DNA of 64,000 nt from Deinococcus sp. AB2017081 (GCF_034440735.1 NZ_CP140100.1:62001-126000), one strand, 5' to 3'; positions 1 to 8,467 are shown, numbered from the stretch's first letter. Notes: generated from the letters alone by a model not told the origin. A program made the numbers and translations.

Positions 1-409
1 CGAACACCACGAAGGCGTCCCCAGCGTCGAAGGGCTCGTGGGGCCGCCACGGAAAGACCTTGCGGTAGGACGCGGCGAGCTGGCCCTCGGGACTCAGCAC
101 GACGGCCGTGTCGTACAGTTCCCCGCCCGGCCCCAGCTCGCACACGCTGCCGGGCACGAGCCACACCCCGAGGTCGCCGGCGAGCGCCGCGAGGTCGCGG
201 AGCCTCGGTCCGCTGAGCGGCTCCGCGACGGCGCGGTACTCCTCGGCGGTGGCCGCGCCGCCGTGCAGGTGCAGTTCCGGGTACACGAGCAGCTGCGCCT
301 GCGGGACGCGGCGGGCCACGCCCTCGACGTCCGCGGCGAAGCCCGCCAGGGGCCCACCGGCCGGGCGGGGGGCGGCCTGCACGGCCGCGACCGGCAGGGC
401 GCGGGCCAC
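1..409 (-). CDS. Carbon-nitrogen hydrolase (nitrilase/amidase superfamily), 3' end cut by window
   Basis: Reading leftward from a GTG at 409 gives an open frame to the window edge (136 codons seen). It starts with the beta-strand VAAVQAAP, has LLVYPEL (the Glu of the family's Glu-Lys-Cys triad) and then LYDTAVVLSPEG and SYRKVFPW with the triad Lys. The Cys-containing third motif lies beyond the window. This order is diagnostic of enzymes that hydrolyse amides or nitriles through a thioester intermediate. The GTG lies 3 nt past the stop of the histidinol-dehydrogenase-family gene, so it is the last visible gene of the leftward operon and its product probably acts on a C-N bond of a pathway intermediate. 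Substrate unknown. Confidence 0.8.
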   Translation of the reverse strand, partial: MARALPVAAVQAAPRPAGGPLAGFAADVEGVARRVPQAQLLVYPELHLHGGAATAEEYRAVAEPLSGPRLRDLAALAGDLGVWLVPGSVCELGPGGELYDTAVVLSPEGQLAASYRKVFPWRPHEPFDAGDAFVVF

Positions 410-412
410 GGC

Positions 413-1681
413 TCAGCGCACCCGCAGGCGCATGGAGTCGGCGTGGCCGACCATGCCCTCGGTGTCGGCCATGGTGATGAAGGGCGGCGCGACCGTGGCG
501 TTCGCGGCGTCCGAGACGCGCTGCCACGTGACGGTCTTGATGAACTTCCCGACCCACAGCCCGCCGGTGTAGCGCGCGGCGTGCCCGGTGGGCAGCACGT
601 GGTTGGTGCCGATGCCCTTGTCGCCGTACGCGACGGTGGCGTTGCGCCCGAGGAAGAGGGAACCGTAGTTCTTCAGCCGCGCGAGGAACCACGCGGGGTC
701 GCGGGTCTGCACCTCCAGGTGCTCGGACGCCACCTGATCCGAGACGTGCCGCATCTCCTCGTCGTCCTCGACGAGCAGGATCTCGCCGTAGTCCCGCCAC
801 GACGCGCCGGCCGCGTCGGCGGTCGGGAGGGCCGCGAGCTGCCGGTCGATCTCGCGGGTCACGGCGTCCGCGAGCGCCCGGGACGTGGTGATCAGCACGG
901 ACTGCGAGTTCGTGCCGTGTTCCGCCTGGGCGAGCAGGTCGGCCGCGACGAACTCCGGATCGGCCGTCTCGTCGGCGAGGATGCAGACCTCGGTCGGCCC
1001 GGCGAGCAGGTCGATGCCGACCACGCCGAACAGCTGGCGTTTGGCCTCGGCGACGTAGGCGTTGCCGGCCCCCACGATCATGTCCACGGCCGCCAGGGGC
1101 GGCGCGCCGTCCAGGCCGAAGGCCATGGCGGCCATGGCCTGCGCGCCGCCGATCGCGTAGATCTCGTCGGCGCCGCTGTGCACCATGCCGTAGAGCTGCA
1201 GCGCGTTGACCGCGCCCGTCCCGCGCTGGAGGGGCGCGCACGCGACGATGCGCTCCACGCCGGCCACCTTCGGGACGCCGATGGTCATGGCGGCCGACGC
1301 CAGGATCGGGTAGCGGCCGCCGGGGATGTACGACCCGACCGCCTGCACCGGGATCTGCTTCTGGCCGATGGTGACGCCGGGGAGCGTCTCCTCCTCGAAG
1401 TCCACGAGGGTGCGGCGCTGCGCCTCGGCAAAGTGCTTGACCTGCGCGATGCTGAAGTCGATGGCCCGCGTGACACTCTCGTCGAGCGACGCGAGCTGCG
1501 CGCGGATGTCCGCCTCCGACAGCCGGAACTCGGCGGGCGCGAAGCCGTCGAACTTCTCGCTGTAGCGCCGCACGGCGTCCACGCCCTCGCGCTCGACGTC
1601 CGAGATGATGCGCGACACGGTGTCCCGGATTTCCTGGGTGACGGCGGCGGGCTGGGGCGGGGCTTTCTTGACGTATTCCAT
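413..1681 (-). CDS. Histidinol dehydrogenase family NAD-dependent alcohol dehydrogenase (copy 1)
   Basis: A 422-residue protein of normal HisD length. Family zinc and catalytic positions are visible: [12 protein letters not shown] (Gln/His ligands), ASEHLEVQ (catalytic Glu-His), GDKGIGTNHVLPT (Asp ligand) and a C-terminal GHADSMRLRVR His. AGPTEVCILAD is the family signature. HisD-type enzymes oxidise a primary alcohol to a carboxylate in two NAD-dependent steps. No his genes surround it; its neighbours are SnoaL-like proteins and an ABC importer, so it is more likely a catabolic member of the family (as HpsN is for a sulfonated diol) than a histidine biosynthesis enzyme. A second copy lies at 10639-11937. 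The ATG follows the SnoaL-like gene by 21 nt. Confidence 0.85.
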   Translation of the reverse strand: MEYVKKAPPQPAAVTQEIRDTVSRIISDVEREGVDAVRRYSEKFDGFAPAEFRLSEADIRAQLASLDESVTRAIDFSIAQVKHFAEAQRRTLVDFEEETLPGVTIGQKQIPVQAVGSYIPGGRYPILASAAMTIGVPKVAGVERIVACAPLQRGTGAVNALQLYGMVHSGADEIYAIGGAQAMAAMAFGLDGAPPLAAVDMIVGAGNAYVAEAKRQLFGVVGIDLLAGPTEVCILADETADPEFVAADLLAQAEHGTNSQSVLITTSRALADAVTREIDRQLAALPTADAAGASWRDYGEILLVEDDEEMRHVSDQVASEHLEVQTRDPAWFLARLKNYGSLFLGRNATVAYGDKGIGTNHVLPTGHAARYTGGLWVGKFIKTVTWQRVSDAANATVAPPFITMADTEGMVGHADSMRLRVR

Positions 1682-1702
1682 GACGCTCCTGTCAGGGGGG
1701 GC

Positions 1703-2704
1703 TCAGCGGCCGGCGGGCCGGCACAGCTGCGTGAGAAGGGCGAAATCGTTCCAGACGGTGTCCTCGCGCTGCACGCGCCCGGCCGCGACGCGCAGGTGGC
1801 TGATGCCGGGCACCCGCACGCGCCGCCCGGTGGGCGGGCCGTAGCGGCCGTCGCCGGTGTGCGTGCCCTGGAAGGTCCAGCGGACGGCGACCGTGGCGGC
1901 GGGGCCCGGCGCGGCGAGCACGTGATCCACGTGCATGGCCCCGTCCGGGAACGCGGCCAGCCACGCCAGCACGTGCCGCGCGACGCCGTCCGGGCCGCCG
2001 AGGCGGCCCCCGGGCACGCGGACCACGGCGTCCGGGGCGTAGACCGTGCGCACGAGGTCGAGCCGCCGGGCATTCCACACGTCCTGCGCGAGCACGGCCG
2101 GGAGGTCACGGGCCTCGGCGGGCACGCCCGGTGCGGTGGGTGGGGCCGCCTGCCCGCGGCCGCGCACGACCTCGCCGACGCCGGGCGCCGGGGCGGCCGG
2201 GCCGGCCGCCGCCTCGGCGTGTGCGGCGGTGCGGGCGAGCGCCCACGCGTCCAGGCCGAGCTGCCGGACCACGGCGAGGTCGTCGTGGACGCGCCACTCC
2301 TCGACCACGCGGCCGCCCACCACGGTGCGCTGCGTGATCTCCCGCCAGTGCACGCGCCGGCCGGTGGGCGGGCCGAACGCGGCGGGCCCGAGGTGGTGTC
2401 CGCTGACCAGCACGCGGTGGGAGGTGTGCATGCCCCCCGGCGCGGCGCCGCACACGAGCTCATCCCCGTGCAGGCGCACGTCCGGGACGGCCGCGAGCGT
2501 GCGCAGGGCGTGCCGCACGATCCCCTCGCGCCCGTGGTGGTCGCCGTCCGCGGAGTGCAGGACCGCGGTGTGGACGTAGTGGGTGTAGATCTCGCCGAGC
2601 GCCCGGTCCTCCCGGATGCGGCGCGCGAGCGCCACGACGTCGCCGCCCGGATCGGCCGCCGGAGCGTCAGGGGACGAGGTCGGCGGAGGTCGCCTGGGCG
2701 TCAC
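1703..2704 (-). CDS. Double-domain SnoaL-like (NTF2 fold) protein, divergent member
   Basis: A 333-residue protein with two SnoaL-like halves. Half 1 (about residues 25-165) has GEIYTHYVHTAVLH, FGPPTGRRVHW and GRVVEEWRVHDD; half 2 (about 200-333) has DVWNARRLDLV and YGPPTGRRVRVPGI but its end is weaker (GRVQREDTVWND). The NTF2 fold serves polyketide cyclases, dehydratases and ketosteroid isomerases, so an isomerase, cyclase or dehydratase step on a pathway intermediate is plausible; the reaction is unknown. The start is a GTG preceded by GGGAGG six bases upstream, which places it 38 bp inside the end of the upstream paralogue, so the genes are translationally coupled. It is clearly less similar to the other two than they are to each other. 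Confidence 0.75.
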   Translation of the reverse strand: MTPRRPPPTSSPDAPAADPGGDVVALARRIREDRALGEIYTHYVHTAVLHSADGDHHGREGIVRHALRTLAAVPDVRLHGDELVCGAAPGGMHTSHRVLVSGHHLGPAAFGPPTGRRVHWREITQRTVVGGRVVEEWRVHDDLAVVRQLGLDAWALARTAAHAEAAAGPAAPAPGVGEVVRGRGQAAPPTAPGVPAEARDLPAVLAQDVWNARRLDLVRTVYAPDAVVRVPGGRLGGPDGVARHVLAWLAAFPDGAMHVDHVLAAPGPAATVAVRWTFQGTHTGDGRYGPPTGRRVRVPGISHLRVAAGRVQREDTVWNDFALLTQLCRPAGR

Positions 2705-3779
2705 CGCGGCCTCCCGGCTGGCCGTACAGCTGCTTGAGGAGGGCGAACTCGTCGAACACCGTCCATTCCTGGGTGATCTTGCCGTCCTGGACGATGTGGT
2801 GGCTGATCACGATCAGGAAGATCCGCCGACCGGTGGGGGCACCGTACGGGCCATGGCCCTCGTGCGTGCCCTGCAGCGTGCAGCGCGTCGCGACGCGGTG
2901 GCCGCGCTCCGCGTCGCCCTGCACGCACTGGTGATCGACGGTGATGGCCAGGTCCGGGAAGCACGCCATGAATGTGATCACGAAGTTCTCGTAGTCGCCG
3001 TACCCGACGAGTTTGCGCGAGTCCGGCACGAACGCCACGTGGCCGGGTGCGTGGTGTTCACGCACCATGTTCACGAGCCGCGCGTTCCACAGGTTGAGCA
3101 GCACCGCCCGCACGAAGCCCTGCGGGTCGCGGGTACCGTCCGGGACGTCCAGGAACTCGGGGGCCTGCTGGCCGGTGGGCAGGCGGTCGATCTCGCCGTG
3201 CGTGTGCGGCGTGGCGGGCAGGACGGCCTGCCGCGCGAGCGCGACCGGGTCATAGCCCATCTGCCGGATGACGGTGACGCCGTCGTGGGTGAGCCACTCC
3301 TCCACGATGCGGTTGTGCACGATGAAGCAGTCCGCGATGCCCCAGTACGCGATCTTGCGCCCCGTCGGGGGGCCGAACTCGGTGTACCCGCTCTGCGTGG
3401 CGGTGTTCGAGTGCCGGTGCGAGGTGTAGTACCCGAGCCGGTCGTCGCCGCTCCAGATGACGTCGTCGGCATACGCGCGCAGGTCGCCCCACATCGCCTG
3501 GTTCTGGATGGTGTTGCGCACGACCGTCTCGCGGCCGTAGATGATGCCGCCCGTCGTGTGCACCAGGGCGTTGTGGGCGTAGTGGGTGTAGATCAGGCCG
3601 ATGGCCTTCTCCTCCCAGATCTTGTGCGTGCAGCGCACGATGTAGTCCACGATGTCGGTGTAGTCGTCGTCGAACCCGGCGAGCGGCTGGCGGCGTCCGG
3701 TGCCGGCGGCCCGCGTGAAGTCCGAGTAGTCCGGCCGGTCCGCGAAGTCGAAGACGGGGAGGGGCGTGTCCGGGGTCAT
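2667..3779 (-). CDS. Double-domain SnoaL-like (NTF2 fold) protein, paralogue B
   Basis: A 370-residue protein made of two NTF2-like domains. Domain 1 (about residues 45-175) contains IGLIYTHYAHNALVHTTGG, FGPPTGRKIAYWGIAD and NRIVEEWLTHDGV; domain 2 (about 225-360) contains NLWNARLVNMVREHH, YGAPTGRRIFLIVISHH and GKITQEWTVFDEFALLKQL. The ATG at 3779 overlaps the TGA of the upstream paralogue in an ATGA, implying coupled translation. It is near-identical to that neighbour at its N-terminus and over domain 2 but differs through the middle of domain 1. No signal peptide, so cytoplasmic. An enzymatic role (cyclase, isomerase or dehydratase) is inferred from the fold only. Confidence 0.8.
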   Translation of the reverse strand: MTPDTPLPVFDFADRPDYSDFTRAAGTGRRQPLAGFDDDYTDIVDYIVRCTHKIWEEKAIGLIYTHYAHNALVHTTGGIIYGRETVVRNTIQNQAMWGDLRAYADDVIWSGDDRLGYYTSHRHSNTATQSGYTEFGPPTGRKIAYWGIADCFIVHNRIVEEWLTHDGVTVIRQMGYDPVALARQAVLPATPHTHGEIDRLPTGQQAPEFLDVPDGTRDPQGFVRAVLLNLWNARLVNMVREHHAPGHVAFVPDSRKLVGYGDYENFVITFMACFPDLAITVDHQCVQGDAERGHRVATRCTLQGTHEGHGPYGAPTGRRIFLIVISHHIVQDGKITQEWTVFDEFALLKQLYGQPGGRGDAQATSADLVP

Positions 3780-4858
3780 CCTGCCTCCGGCTGGCCGTGC
3801 AGCTGCTTGAGGAGGGCGAACTCGTCGAAGATCGTCCACTCCTGCGTGACCTTCCCGCCGCGGATGATGTGGTGGCTGATCACGATCAGGTAGATCCGCC
3901 GGCCGGTGGGCGCGCCGTACGGGCCGTACCCGCCGTGGGTGCCCTGGAAGGTGCAGCGCGTCGCGACGCGGTACCCGCGCTCCGCGTCGCCCTGCACGCA
4001 CTGGTGGTCGACGGTGACCGCGAGGTCCGGGAAGCACGCGAGCAGGGTGATCACGAAGTTCTCGTAGTCGCCGTACCCGACGAGCTTGCGGGAATCCGGC
4101 ACGAACGCGACGTGGCCGGGGGCGTAGTGCTCGCGCACCATGTTCACGAGCCGGGCGTTCCACAGGTTGAGCAGCACGGCCCGGACGAAGCCCTGCGGGT
4201 CGTCCCCGGCGGCGGGGACGCCCAGGAACTCCGGAGCCTGCTGACCGGTGGGCAGGCGGTCGATCTCGCCGTGCGTGTGCGGGCTGGCCGGCCGCACCGA
4301 GCGCTTCGCGAGGGCGACGGGGTCGTAGCCCATCTGGCGCAGCTCGGTGAGGGTGTCGGACGCGAGCCACTCCTCGACGATGCGGTTCTCGCGCACGAAG
4401 CAGTCCGCGATGCCCCAGCGGTGCACCGTGCGGCCGCTCGGCGGGCCGTACTCGGTGTAGCCGGTGTTCACCCCGACGCTCGACACGCGGTGCGAGGAGT
4501 AGAAGCCGCGCTGCTCGTCGCCGCTCCAGATGACGTCGTCGGCGTACGCGCGGCGCTCGGAGTACACGGCGATGCGCTGCAGGGTGTTCACGACCATCGT
4601 CTCGCGGCCGTAGATGATGCCGCCCGTCGTGTGCACCAGGGCGTTGTGGGCGTAGTGGGTGTAGATCAGGCCGACGGCCTTCTCCTCCCAGATCTTGTGC
4701 GTGCAGCGCACGATGTAGTCCACGATGTCCGTGTAGTCCTCGTCGAACCCCGCGAGCGGCTGGCGGCGTCCGGTGCCGGCGGCCCGCGTGAAGTCCGAGT
4801 AGTCCGGCCGGTCCGCGAAGTCGAAGACGGGGAGGGTGGGGCTGAGCGTGTCGTCCAT
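3776..4858 (-). CDS. Double-domain SnoaL-like (NTF2 fold) protein, paralogue A
   Basis: A 360-residue tandem-domain protein, first of the three SnoaL-like genes in transcription order. It shares PVFDFADRPDYSDFTRAAG and the YTHYAHNALVHTTGGIIYG block with paralogue B almost residue for residue, and again NLWNARLVNMVREHYAPGH and YGAPTGRRIYLIVISHH in domain 2. Domain 1 has YGPPSGRTVHRWGIADC and NRIVEEWLASDTL. The ATG is at 4858, 62 bp after the permease gene. Longer open reading upstream runs through the permease gene in another frame and was not used. Probably a recent tandem duplication with diverging domain 1. Reaction unknown. Confidence 0.8.
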   Translation of the reverse strand: MDDTLSPTLPVFDFADRPDYSDFTRAAGTGRRQPLAGFDEDYTDIVDYIVRCTHKIWEEKAVGLIYTHYAHNALVHTTGGIIYGRETMVVNTLQRIAVYSERRAYADDVIWSGDEQRGFYSSHRVSSVGVNTGYTEYGPPSGRTVHRWGIADCFVRENRIVEEWLASDTLTELRQMGYDPVALAKRSVRPASPHTHGEIDRLPTGQQAPEFLGVPAAGDDPQGFVRAVLLNLWNARLVNMVREHYAPGHVAFVPDSRKLVGYGDYENFVITLLACFPDLAVTVDHQCVQGDAERGYRVATRCTFQGTHGGYGPYGAPTGRRIYLIVISHHIIRGGKVTQEWTIFDEFALLKQLHGQPEAG

Positions 4859-4920
4859 GCGGGTCCTCTTCCTGGGGGGCGGGGCGTCGGGGCGGGGCGT
4901 GCGGGGCCGGCGGGCGGTGG

Positions 4921-5775
4921 TCACTTCACGGCCCCGACGGTGATGCCCTCGACGAAGTACTTGCGGATGAACAGCGACATGACCAGGATCGGGACCATCA
5001 CGAGCATGCCGGCGGCAGCGACCTGCTCCCACATCGGGCCGCGCGGGCCGGAGATCGTCTGGATGGTGACGGGGAGCGTCAGGGCGTCCGAGCGCGTGAG
5101 GATCAGGGCGAAGAAGAACTCGTTCCACGCGGAGATGAACGCGAACACGGCGGCGACGAGCAGGCCCGGCAGGATCAGCGGGATCGTCACGTACCGCAGG
5201 GTCTGGAGTTCGTTGCAGCCGTCGATGAACGACGCCTCCTCGATCTCGACGGGCAGCGCGTCGAAGAAGCCGCGCAGCATCCAGATGGCGTAGGGCAGCG
5301 TGAACGACAGGTACACGATGATCAGCGCCCACGGCGTGTCGATGAGGTTCAGGGAGCGGAACAGCGTGAAGAAGGGAATGGCGACCACGACCGCCGGCAC
5401 GAACTGCGTGATCAGGATCAGCAGGAACAGGGTGTCGCGGCCCCGGAAGCGGTGCCGGGACAGGACGTACGACGCGGCGGCCGCCAGCGGGATGGTGACC
5501 GCGACGGTCAGGAACGACACCAGGGCGCTGACCCACACGTGCGAGCCGAGGAAGATCGGGTTGGCGAAGATCGCCCGGAAGTTGTCGAGGGTGGGCGTGA
5601 ACAGCAGCCGCGTGGAGTACACGTCGATCTGGTTCTTGAACGCGGCGAGGATCATCCACACCAGCGGGAAGGCGACGAAGAAGATGACGGCGAGCGTGGC
5701 GACCACCTCGCCGGTCTGGGCGGCGCGGCGGCGCAGCAGCACGCCGGGCTCGGGGCGGCGCAGCGGGGCCTGCAT
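4921..5775 (-). CDS. Carbohydrate ABC transporter permease, MalG type
   Basis: A 284-residue inner-membrane permease with about six hydrophobic segments (first one VATLAVIFFVAFPLVWMIL). It carries the EAA loop that docks the ATPase: EIEEASFIDGCNELQTLR followed by ITIPL-like VTIPLILPG. The C-terminus KYFVEGITVGAVK is typical of MalG-type CUT1 permeases. The ATG shares one base with the stop of the MalF-type gene (TGATG), so the two are coupled. No ATP-binding subunit is encoded nearby; such importers often borrow a shared MsiK/MalK-type ATPase from elsewhere in the genome. Confidence 0.9.
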   Translation of the reverse strand: MQAPLRRPEPGVLLRRRAAQTGEVVATLAVIFFVAFPLVWMILAAFKNQIDVYSTRLLFTPTLDNFRAIFANPIFLGSHVWVSALVSFLTVAVTIPLAAAASYVLSRHRFRGRDTLFLLILITQFVPAVVVAIPFFTLFRSLNLIDTPWALIIVYLSFTLPYAIWMLRGFFDALPVEIEEASFIDGCNELQTLRYVTIPLILPGLLVAAVFAFISAWNEFFFALILTRSDALTLPVTIQTISGPRGPMWEQVAAAGMLVMVPILVMSLFIRKYFVEGITVGAVK

Positions 5776-6728
5776 CAGTCCCCCCTCATCAGGGTGCGCA
5801 CGTAGAACGTGGCGATCACGGCCATCATCGCGACGAGCAGGTACGACACGGCCGACGCGTAGCCCAGGTCGAGGTTGCGGAACGCCACCTGGTACACGAA
5901 GAAGTACAGCGTCTGGGTGGAGTCGCCGGGGCCGCCGCCGGTCATGATGGCGACCTGGTCGAACATCTTGAACGCCGAGATGATCTTCAGGAGCGCCACG
6001 ATGTACAGCACCGGGGCGAGCAGCGGCAGCGTGATGCGCCGGAAGATCTGGACGCCCGTCGCGCCGTCCATCTTGGCGGCTTCCGTGGTCTCCGCCGGGA
6101 TGGCCCCGAGCGCGCCGATGAACATCAGGGCGAACAGCGGCGCCCAGCCCCAGATCTCGGACATCGCGATGGCGACCAGGGCGCTGAAGTCGTGGCCCAG
6201 CCACACGTAACCCTTGAGCGGCGGGAAGACCTCGCCGAGCATCTTGGCGTACACACCGTACTCGGGGTTGAGCATGAACCGCCACGAGTAGCCCTTGAGG
6301 ATCGGGGCGACGGCGAAGGGGAAGATCAGCAGGGTGCGCGCGAAGACGTTCAGGGGGGTGGGCTTGGCGAGGATCAGCGCGATGCCCAGGCCGGTGACGA
6401 GCGTCAGCGTGACCGAGATGAGCGTGTACAGTCCGCTCACGCCGAGGCTGTTGAGGAAGCCGGCGTCGGTGAGGGCGCGCGTGTAGTTCTCCAGACCCAC
6501 GAAGGCGCCGGGGGTGGGCGAGTTGATGAGGCGCCAGTCGCGGAAGGACGTGATGAAGGACGCGACGAGCGGGTAGATCACGGTCGCGAGGATCACGACC
6601 AGCGCCGGGGCGAGCATCAGCCAGCGCAGGCCGCTGCTCTGCGGTCGCCACGGCCGGGGAGCGGTGGTCGCGGCGGGGCGCGGGGCGCCCTCGGCCACGA
6701 GGTCAGGCGTCGTTCGGGGGAGTTCCAT
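5775..6728 (-). CDS. Sugar ABC transporter permease, MalF type
   Basis: A 317-residue membrane protein with a first transmembrane segment at about residues 35-57 (LMLAPALVVILATVIYPL) and about five more. The EAA loop reads ETTEAAKMDGATGVQIFR, followed by ITLPLLAPVLY. It pairs with the MalG-type permease just downstream and receives substrate from the binding protein encoded just upstream. The gap to the binding-protein gene is 81 bp, so all three should be on one leftward transcript. Confidence 0.9.
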   Translation of the reverse strand: MELPRTTPDLVAEGAPRPAATTAPRPWRPQSSGLRWLMLAPALVVILATVIYPLVASFITSFRDWRLINSPTPGAFVGLENYTRALTDAGFLNSLGVSGLYTLISVTLTLVTGLGIALILAKPTPLNVFARTLLIFPFAVAPILKGYSWRFMLNPEYGVYAKMLGEVFPPLKGYVWLGHDFSALVAIAMSEIWGWAPLFALMFIGALGAIPAETTEAAKMDGATGVQIFRRITLPLLAPVLYIVALLKIISAFKMFDQVAIMTGGGPGDSTQTLYFFVYQVAFRNLDLGYASAVSYLLVAMMAVIATFYVRTLMRGD

Positions 6729-6809
6729 GGATCCTCACCTCAGCCGGGCCACCCTGGAAACGGTGGCCCGGCGTGCCGTGCAACAGGGGAAACGGGGCGT
6801 GGGCCGCGT

Positions 6810-8174
6810 TTACTTGTAGTAGCCGGCGCGTTTCTGGATGGCGTCCACGTCCCTGGCCATGCGGTTCAGGGTCGCCTGCACCTCGGCGCCGGTGGCCATC
6901 TGGTTGATGCCGACCTCGAGGACGCTCTGGATCTCGGCCCAGGTCTTGACCTGCGGGAGGGTGCGGGCGGTCGCGAGGGCCTGCGCGCCCACCTTGGGGA
7001 TGCCGCCATTGGCGGCGTTGACCTTGGCGTCGTTCATGCCGCTGAACGTGACGATGGTGTTGTCGGCCTCGGCGGGAATGCTGCGGTTCGCCGCGACCTT
7101 CTTCTGCACCTCGGTGTTCGTGACGTACTTGATGAACTCCCACGCGGCGTCGGGGTTCTTGGCGTTCTTGAAGATGCCCAGCGGCCAGATCAGCGCGTAG
7201 TTCTGCGTCTTGCCGCCGGCCCAGCCGGGCGCGGGCGCGAAGCCGACGTTGTTCAGCACGGCGGGCGCGACGCCCTTGGGGTCGGAGAAGCGCGCCCAGT
7301 ACCACCACCACCCGACCCACATGGCCGCGCGGCCCTGGAGCAGTTCGGAGGACGATTCGGGCTCGGCGAAGGTCGTGGCAGCGGGGTTGGTGACCTTGTT
7401 CTTGCGCAGGATGTCGATGTAGAACTGCGTGGCCTGCACGCCCCTGGCGCTGTTGAACACCGGCTTGCCCTGCTTGTCGAGGATGTCGCCGCCGTTGCCC
7501 CACAACATGCTGACCCAGTTGAAGAGGTTCTGGCCGGCGCTCACGCCGTACATGGTCGACAGGCCGGTCATGCCGGGCTTCTTCTGCTGGATGGTGGCCG
7601 CGGTCTTGACGGCGTCCTGCCACGTGGTGGGCACCTTGAGGCCGAGGTCCTTGAAGACGTCCTTGCGGTAGAACAGCACGAGTGGGTGGCCGCGGAACGG
7701 CAGGCCGACGATGTTCCCGGACGCGTCGGTGGACGCCTCGATGTAGGCGTTCGGGTAGTCCTTCATGTTGATCTTGTCCGCGGCGATGCGGCTGTTCAGC
7801 GGCATCATCTGGGACTTGAAGGCCTCGCCCCACGCGTCGACCCACGCGACCGCGTCGTAGGTGTTGCCGGTGGTCGCCTCGACCAGGATCTTCTGCTGCA
7901 GCGCTTCGTAGGGGGTGTTCTCCCACTTGACGGTGATGCCCGTGAGCTTCTCGAACTCGCTGCCGGGGCCGGTGAGCTTGATCATCTGGGCGAACTGGCC
8001 GGCGGTGGCGCAGCAGATGAGGAACTTGACCTCGGTGCCGGCGTAGGGCTTGCCGGCCTTGAGGCCGTACGTCGCGGCCGTCTGCGCCGAGCCGGTGGCG
8101 GTGGTCGCCACCGCGCCCAGGAGGCTCAGGGTCAGTCCGATGCGCCGATGAACTCCGTGTTCTGCCTTCGTCAT
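6810..8174 (-). CDS. ABC transporter extracellular substrate-binding protein (CUT1 sugar type)
   Basis: A 454-residue protein starting at an ATG with a strong AGGAGG-like site seven bases upstream. Residues 1-31 form a Sec signal (RR then LTLSLLGAVATTATGSAQ). Mature sequence has binding-protein hallmarks: GITVKWENTPYEALQQKIL, GNTYDAVAWVDAWG, GLPFRGHPLVLFYRKDVFK and AAWEFIKYVTN. A cysteine pair near the mature N-terminus (FLICCATAGQ) is unusual. It is the first gene of the leftward operon, directly under the 8324-8337 operator. The ligand is unknown; the fold class suggests a sugar, polyol or glycoside-like compound. Confidence 0.9.
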   Translation of the reverse strand: MTKAEHGVHRRIGLTLSLLGAVATTATGSAQTAATYGLKAGKPYAGTEVKFLICCATAGQFAQMIKLTGPGSEFEKLTGITVKWENTPYEALQQKILVEATTGNTYDAVAWVDAWGEAFKSQMMPLNSRIAADKINMKDYPNAYIEASTDASGNIVGLPFRGHPLVLFYRKDVFKDLGLKVPTTWQDAVKTAATIQQKKPGMTGLSTMYGVSAGQNLFNWVSMLWGNGGDILDKQGKPVFNSARGVQATQFYIDILRKNKVTNPAATTFAEPESSSELLQGRAAMWVGWWWYWARFSDPKGVAPAVLNNVGFAPAPGWAGGKTQNYALIWPLGIFKNAKNPDAAWEFIKYVTNTEVQKKVAANRSIPAEADNTIVTFSGMNDAKVNAANGGIPKVGAQALATARTLPQVKTWAEIQSVLEVGINQMATGAEVQATLNRMARDVDAIQKRAGYYK

Positions 8175-8323
8175 GTGGTTCCCTCCTGAGGAGTGGGTCG
8201 GGGTCCGGTGCCGGGTGGTCATGCGGTGGCGCGCGGTGGACGGGCCGGTTCGCGGCGGTCGCGGAACGCGGTACGCGGGTTCCGGGTCATCCGGGTGCCG
8301 CGGGCTCCCGTTGACGCGTGAAT

Positions 8324-8337
8324 TGCATACGTATTCA
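8324..8337. promoter_or_regulatory. LacI-family operator, left copy
   Basis: TGCATACGTATTCA is a 14-bp palindrome with one mismatched pair and the central CG typical of LacI-family sites. The surrounding 17 bp TTGCATACGTATTCATA recurs exactly at 8453-8469 and nowhere else noticed in the window. It lies just past the leftward -10 element, a position where a bound repressor blocks initiation. The likely ligand is the LacI-family protein encoded at 11966-12991. Confidence 0.75.
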
Positions 8338-8338
8338 T

Positions 8339-8368
8339 ACCTTAGGGGTGGGTTCCGGTTTTTGTCAA
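8339..8368 (-). promoter_or_regulatory. Leftward promoter of the transporter/SnoaL operon
   Basis: On the minus strand a perfect TTGACA (8368-8363) is followed after 18 bp by TAAGGT (8344-8339), a 3-of-6 match to the -10 consensus. The LacI-type operator starts immediately downstream, overlapping the expected transcription start. The leader to the binding-protein ATG is about 160 nt. Confidence 0.6.
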
Positions 8369-8423
8369 GCCTTCCCACATGCGCTACAGAACGTACTTTA
8401 TAGACATCCACTCCCCGTTGGCC

Positions 8424-8452
8424 TTGACGACGCCGGAAGAGCGCCGTACAGT
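8424..8452 (+). promoter_or_regulatory. Rightward promoter of the cupin/aldolase operon
   Basis: TTGACG (8424-8429) and TACAGT (8447-8452) are separated by 17 bp and are followed at once by the second operator copy. The geometry mirrors the leftward promoter: the -35 start to operator centre distance is about 37 bp here and 38 bp there. Confidence 0.6.
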
Positions 8453-8453
8453 T

Positions 8454-8467
8454 TGCATACGTATTCA
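8454..8467. promoter_or_regulatory. LacI-family operator, right copy
   Basis: Second exact copy of TGCATACGTATTCA, centred 130 bp from the first, in an otherwise GC-rich intergenic region. Two sites at this spacing would let a tetrameric or dimer-of-dimers LacI protein bind both divergent promoters together, possibly with looping. Confidence 0.75.

Noticed and set aside
38..2737. 899-codon plus-strand open frame
   Set aside because: It is antisense to the histidinol-dehydrogenase-family and SnoaL-like genes; its product is Arg/Gly/Ala-rich low-complexity with no domains, as expected for a shadow in high-GC DNA.
4859..5659. N-terminal extension of SnoaL-like paralogue A
   Set aside because: The frame stays open through the MalG-type permease gene, but the extension is a frame shadow and the conserved family start is at 4858.
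6192..8189. 665-codon plus-strand frame
   Set aside because: Antisense to the permease and binding-protein genes, low complexity, no domains.
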